From assembly GCA_036925085.1 (NCBI GenBank), contig JAUPFP010000031.1:868001-932000 (forward strand): a stretch of 64,000 nt of DNA, given 5' to 3'. The notes beneath the pieces were generated by a model. It was not told where the DNA came from and made no database searches. It saw nothing but the letters and a program-made list of their open reading frames with translations. Position numbers and translations under genes: made by a program. This DNA comes from Brachycybe producta. Lineage: Eukaryota; Arthropoda; Diplopoda; Playtdesmida; Andrognathidae. This document shows positions 61,301-64,000 of the stretch, piece after piece. How positions within the stretch are numbered: position 1 is the stretch's first letter; each line of letters starts with the position of its first letter.

Positions 61301-61788
61301 ACCGTTTTCACTGTAAAGCCATCTTAAGTTCCCTTTAAAATTAAAAACGTCTGTAAATTGTTTCATATGAAACATTAAGAAAAACTTGAAAGCGTTTTAG
61401 AAACTGGAAGAGTGAATCAATCGCATAAAGGATCGTTTTCATATTCAGTTCCTTCAAATATAGACTTTTTATGGCTGTTTGAACAATAAGTTGCTTCAAA
61501 AATAATTTAATTTTTGAATTACGTGATTTACTCTTCTAGTTTCTAAAACACTTTCAATTTCTTCTTACTGTTACTTCTGAAAGGCTGAGTGATGACAATT
61601 CGAGTAATCAGCCGTTAACTTTCGATATTTTCAGATGTGATTACAATAAATATACGTTGCAGTATATTTTGACACTCGGCGAAATCGTTCAAAAGAAAGC
61701 CAAAATGAAAGTGAATGAAGAAGACGCAGACTCGGAAGACGAAGATCGAAACATCTTTTCTGTTGGCGACGAAATGGATCAGGATTAA
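55373..61788 (+). CDS. PWP2: PWP2 / UTP1, WD-repeat subunit of the UTP-B complex (17 exons, complete)
   Basis: PWP2 is a nucleolar tandem WD-repeat protein of the UTP-B module, needed for assembly of the small-subunit processome and early 18S rRNA processing. Exons: 55373-55390, 55524-55636, 55714-55808, 55877-55976, 56366-56512, 56590-56725, 56792-57183, 57295-57502, 57572-57720, 58066-58213, 58283-58433, 58855-59035, 59104-59251, 59850-60036, 60100-60318, 60690-60915, 61635-61788. They sum to 2772 nt, an exact frame of 923 residues plus stop (human 919). Recognisable blocks include FSNLLGTVYHRGN, VWEWQSETYVLKQQGHFN, GGDDGKVKVW, DGTVRAFD, SASWDKTLRIWD, INRRKMTEFGNIAL, and a C-terminal Utp12-type domain (HLEFYLAWAENLLMIHGQQL). 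The acidic tail is family-typical. Several donors are weak (GTTGAG, GTTGTT, GTTATT, GTGCGG, GTATTT). Confidence 0.96.
57815..58030. mobile_element. Family-A MITE in PWP2 intron 9
   Basis: Both arms are visible, TTTAGAAAGTAGAAGGGTAA and GACCTTCTAGTTTCTAAAAC. The right tail is ACTCTTCTGAAAAACAGAC. The intron is 57721-58065, so the element makes up most of it. Confidence 0.7.
58495..58830. mobile_element. Family-A MITE in PWP2 intron 11
   Basis: Starts TTTCAGGAGAGCAGCACTAA, with the arms TTTTAGAAACTAGAAGGGTA and ACCTTTCTAGTTTCTAAAAC. The tail CACTTCAAAACCACCTTAAA reaches close to the exon 12 acceptor. Fills roughly 80% of the 421-bp intron. Confidence 0.72.
60360..60640. mobile_element. Family-A MITE in PWP2 intron 15
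   Basis: Starts CTGCAGTTTCAGAAGAGCAA, with the arms GTTAGAAACTAGAATGGTTG and CTACCCTTCTAGTTTCTAAA. Occupies most of the 371-bp intron 60319-60689. Confidence 0.72.
61050..61610. mobile_element. Two family-A MITEs in PWP2 intron 16
   Basis: Copy 1 (61050-61330) has arms GTTGGAAACGAGAAGGGTAA and GCGCTTCTAGTTTCTAAAAC. Copy 2 (61370-61610) has arms TTTTAGAAACTGGAAGAGTG and TTACTCTTCTAGTTTCTAAA. Together they make up most of the 719-bp intron. Confidence 0.72.
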
Positions 61789-61956
61789 ATTAAAGTTTTC
61801 ATTTTATAAAATTAAACAAAAAAAAAAAACGTAAAAAAGGCTTTTTATCGACTTTTATTTAACGATTTAATATTTTTATTTCGAAAGATATTTTTCAATC
61901 GGCGAAAGATCGGAAGTTTCTTTCGGCAATAGATCGGAAATTTGAAATTTCTTTCG

Positions 61957-63078
61957 TCAATATTTATAAAGAGTTTGCATCAGTTGGTGTTTTATATTTC
62001 CGGTTTTCTCGACCGATTTATAGAACCGACTGAAAAAAAAGAACAATAAATACAAGAGTCACTTTTTTGAATTTTCTGTTTTTAAAAAGAGTTCGTCACC
62101 TCGAAAGAAACACTCGAAGAATCTCTTTGGTTGGCATTGGAAAATAAGAGCTACGAACGGCTTCTTCCAATATTACGAAACATCCCGAAAGATCGCTAGG
62201 AGGTTTATACGTCTTATCTTCGCTCTGCTTTCCAAAGAAAAGGTATTTAAACTGGTTTCAAAGTGTAAATACCTCTCGAAGTCTTGATTATTATACCGCT
62301 CAGGGGCAAAATGAAGAAAAAACTTGAATGTGTTTTAGAAACTAGAAGGGTAGTGTAATTACTTAAGGCTATTTTCATGTTTGTTATCTTTCAAAATACG
62401 CATTTTAACTCAGTATGAAAATGAGCCAACGATATTTTTGAACTTTTGCCCATAAAAAAGTTTTATTTTGAAGGATAATCAACATGAAAATATCCTCGAC
62501 GTGATTGATCTACCCGTTCTAGTTTCTAACACACTTTCAACTTCTCCTTAATGTTGCTCTTCTGAAACTGCAGAATAAACAGATTTCAAAAGTCAACTGT
62601 TAAGAAAACATCTTAATGTGTTCTAAAAAGCATCAGATGATCAAACTTAAGAAATTTTACCTTTATGAGGCCGAGATAAACGAGAAACGAGTTCGATATC
62701 ATCGAAGTCGAATTGGGTTCGTTTGCGGATTCGAAACATTTGCTCAAAATAGCGTCTTAAAATAAAAAATAAAAGCAAATTACGAATAATTTCATCTCGA
62801 ATGATTAATTTCGTACGAAACCTGTGCATTCGGTTGCCGCTTTGATTAATTGGTTGTTACCAGGTTTAACTACGGAAGAAACTTTAACAAAAGCTTCTAT
62901 GTATCTTTCGACTTCCTTCTAAAAATTTTCACAAAATGGATTAAATAGTTTAAATTAATTATTATAAATACGGTGTTCATACTTCTGAAAGATGATCGAG
63001 TAAAAGCGTAACGCGATTGTTTCCCAATCCGAGAAGTTTGCCCGCAGACGGATCCCTTAAATATTCCTCGGCAGAACA
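61957..63078 (-). CDS. Unrecognised protein, five 3'-terminal exons (161 residues)
   Basis: I do not recognise this protein. Five exons on the minus strand join with correct splice dinucleotides and phase: 63078-62983, 62918-62822, 62755-62661, 62224-62100, 62029-61957 (stop TGA). They encode 32+32+32+41+24 residues. The start of the visible part is CSAEEYLRDPSAGKLLGLGN and it continues into helical stretches such as KEVERYIEAFVKVSSVV and VILEEAVRSSYFPMP, ending QLMQTLYKY. The pattern of amphipathic helices could suit a HEAT/ARM-like or other all-helical fold, but that is inference. The gene is convergent with PWP2: the two stops are only 169 bp apart. AATAAA-type signals lie downstream (61850-61890 on the complement). 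The 62661-62224 intron and the region upstream of 63078 each contain a family-A MITE. The N-terminal exons were not found. Confidence 0.75.
62310..62630. mobile_element. Family-A MITE in the intron of the unnamed minus-strand gene
   Basis: The arms TTTTAGAAACTAGAAGGGTA and CTACCCGTTCTAGTTTCTAA flank TTTTGAAGGATAATCAAC. The right tail is GCTCTTCTGAAACTGCAGAA. Lies between the exons at 62100-62224 and 62661-62755. Confidence 0.72.
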
Positions 63079-63139
63079 CTGAAGAAAAAAAAATATTAAG
63101 CTCGTTTTAAAATGTCTAAAAGCCCCTCTCGAACGGTTC

Positions 63140-63365
63140 TTTAATGTGTTTTAGAAACTAGAAGGGGTCAGTGAAGGATATTTTCATGTTTTTGATATCT
63201 TTTACAAGGAACTATTTACGTCATGTTTGAAAAGGACCCAACTTTCAGAAAGGCTTTTTTTTATTTTTCGTTAATAAAAAAATTATTTTGAAAGATATCA
63301 ACATGAAAATACATCTTAAGTGATTGAGCTACCCGTCTAGTTTCTAAAACACTTTCTAGTCTCTT
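63140..63365. mobile_element. Family-A MITE upstream of exon 62983-63078
   Basis: The arms TTTTAGAAACTAGAAGGGGT and CTACCCGTCTAGTTTCTAAA flank TTTTGAAAGATATCAACATG. It separates the two groups of minus-strand exons. Confidence 0.7.
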
Positions 63366-63703
63366 AAGCAAAGTAGCACACGGCATCAGATCGGATGAGA
63401 CACTTCAAATGTTTTTAAGTAAGATTTATTCAGAACCTTTCGTTACATAAAACTAGAATACAAACACGTTGAAAACGTACAGAAATGTTTCAGAGAAAAT
63501 GGAAAATTATCGTTAAAATATTTAATACTGGCTGTGGTACAACAACAAAATTTCTTTTTTAAACCTCAAAAGTGAGTTAAGAAAATAAGGTACGAAAAAA
63601 AAGCTGCAGGTTTTTCTTTCTATGTCGTCACTTTTAATATCTTTCTCTATCGATCTCCCTTTCGCTCACTCTCATCACTTTAATATAGAAACAAAACGAA
63701 GCT

Positions 63704-64000
63704 TCACAATGCCAAAGACTGGAGTTTGTCAACGAGGAGATCGTCGGCTACGTTCGCATCCTGCAAAAAAACACGTTTAAAAAGGGTTTTAGATATTTCT
63801 GTTTTCCGTTCCAGTCCTTGGCATTTGAATGTTTCGTTTTCCTTACTTTAAAACATTTTCGAACATCGAATATTAGATTTACCTTTATAATAGGAATGAT
63901 GATCGATCCGTTATTCTCTTTGTCGTCGTCTTTCTCTTCGACTTCTTCGTCTTCATCATCTTCGTTTTCATCCTCCTCCTCCACCTCTTCTTCTTCGTCG
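63704..64000 (-). CDS. Acidic C-terminal exons of a minus-strand gene, cut by the window edge
   Basis: Exon 64000-63883 reads open on the minus strand and encodes an Asp/Glu-rich run of about 25 residues, then KENNGSIIIPIIK, ending in phase 0 at AAG|GTAAAT. A terminal exon, 63760-63704, after TTTTTTTGCAG encodes DANVADDLLVDKLQSLAL and TGA. An AATAAA on the complement at 63430-63425 would suit its 3' end. The protein is not recognised; acidic tails occur in many nuclear proteins. Because the acidic exon's donor and the acceptor at 63078 are both phase 0, it could instead splice into the 61957-63078 gene, making 63704-63760 an alternative last exon. Confidence 0.6.

Noticed and set aside
62093..62210. 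Plus-strand frame reading ETLEESLWLALENKSYERLL, looking like a helical protein piece
   Set aside because: It ends in an in-frame stop and has no partners in phase. The same interval on the minus strand fits exactly as one exon of a five-exon chain, so the plus-strand reading is a shadow.

Overview
This is an AT-rich, repeat-laden animal nuclear DNA segment. Genes are split by introns, both long and short, and the spacers are packed with short inverted-repeat elements, minisatellites and one decayed non-LTR retrotransposon. A Mastermind co-activator indicates a metazoan with Notch signalling, probably an invertebrate. I could not place the species from sequence alone.

Layout. 1-2.9 kb: spacer with small inverted-repeat elements. 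About 2.96-47.18 kb, + strand: a Mastermind (Notch co-activator) gene. It has a CpG-rich leader, a first coding exon with the Notch/CSL-binding helix (3564-3917), a large low-complexity exon (11211-13202) and a last exon (45670-47184). The introns are 7.3 kb and 32.5 kb. The three exons join in phase 0 to give about 1286 residues. The second intron holds a 32-bp and a 29-bp minisatellite, a 1.8-kb foldback element with a 6-bp target duplication, several MITE families and a LINE remnant. 47.2-55.3 kb: intergenic, again MITE-rich. 55.37-61.79 kb, + strand: a complete 17-exon PWP2/UTP1 gene of 923 residues, with a CRE-like site about 110 bp upstream of its start codon. 61.96-63.08 kb, - strand: the last five exons (161 residues) of a gene I cannot name, tail-to-tail with PWP2. 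63.70-64.0 kb, - strand: an acidic exon and a terminal exon, either of a further gene or of an alternative end of the same one.

The genes are not an operon. Mastermind is a nuclear co-activator of the Notch/CSL complex. PWP2 is a nucleolar WD-repeat subunit of the UTP-B module that assembles the small-subunit processome. Nothing in the sequence links them functionally.

The most unusual content is repetitive. A foldback element at 38156-39971 has clear ends, a target duplication and an internal array of CCTAGG-centred 21-mers. A high-copy MITE (about 24 copies or fragments) lies in introns of every multi-exon gene here. Other MITE families carry TGACGTCA or CACGTG motifs. All coordinates were read by eye. 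Exon boundaries rest on splice dinucleotides, reading-phase continuity and recalled similarity to human MAML1 and PWP2.
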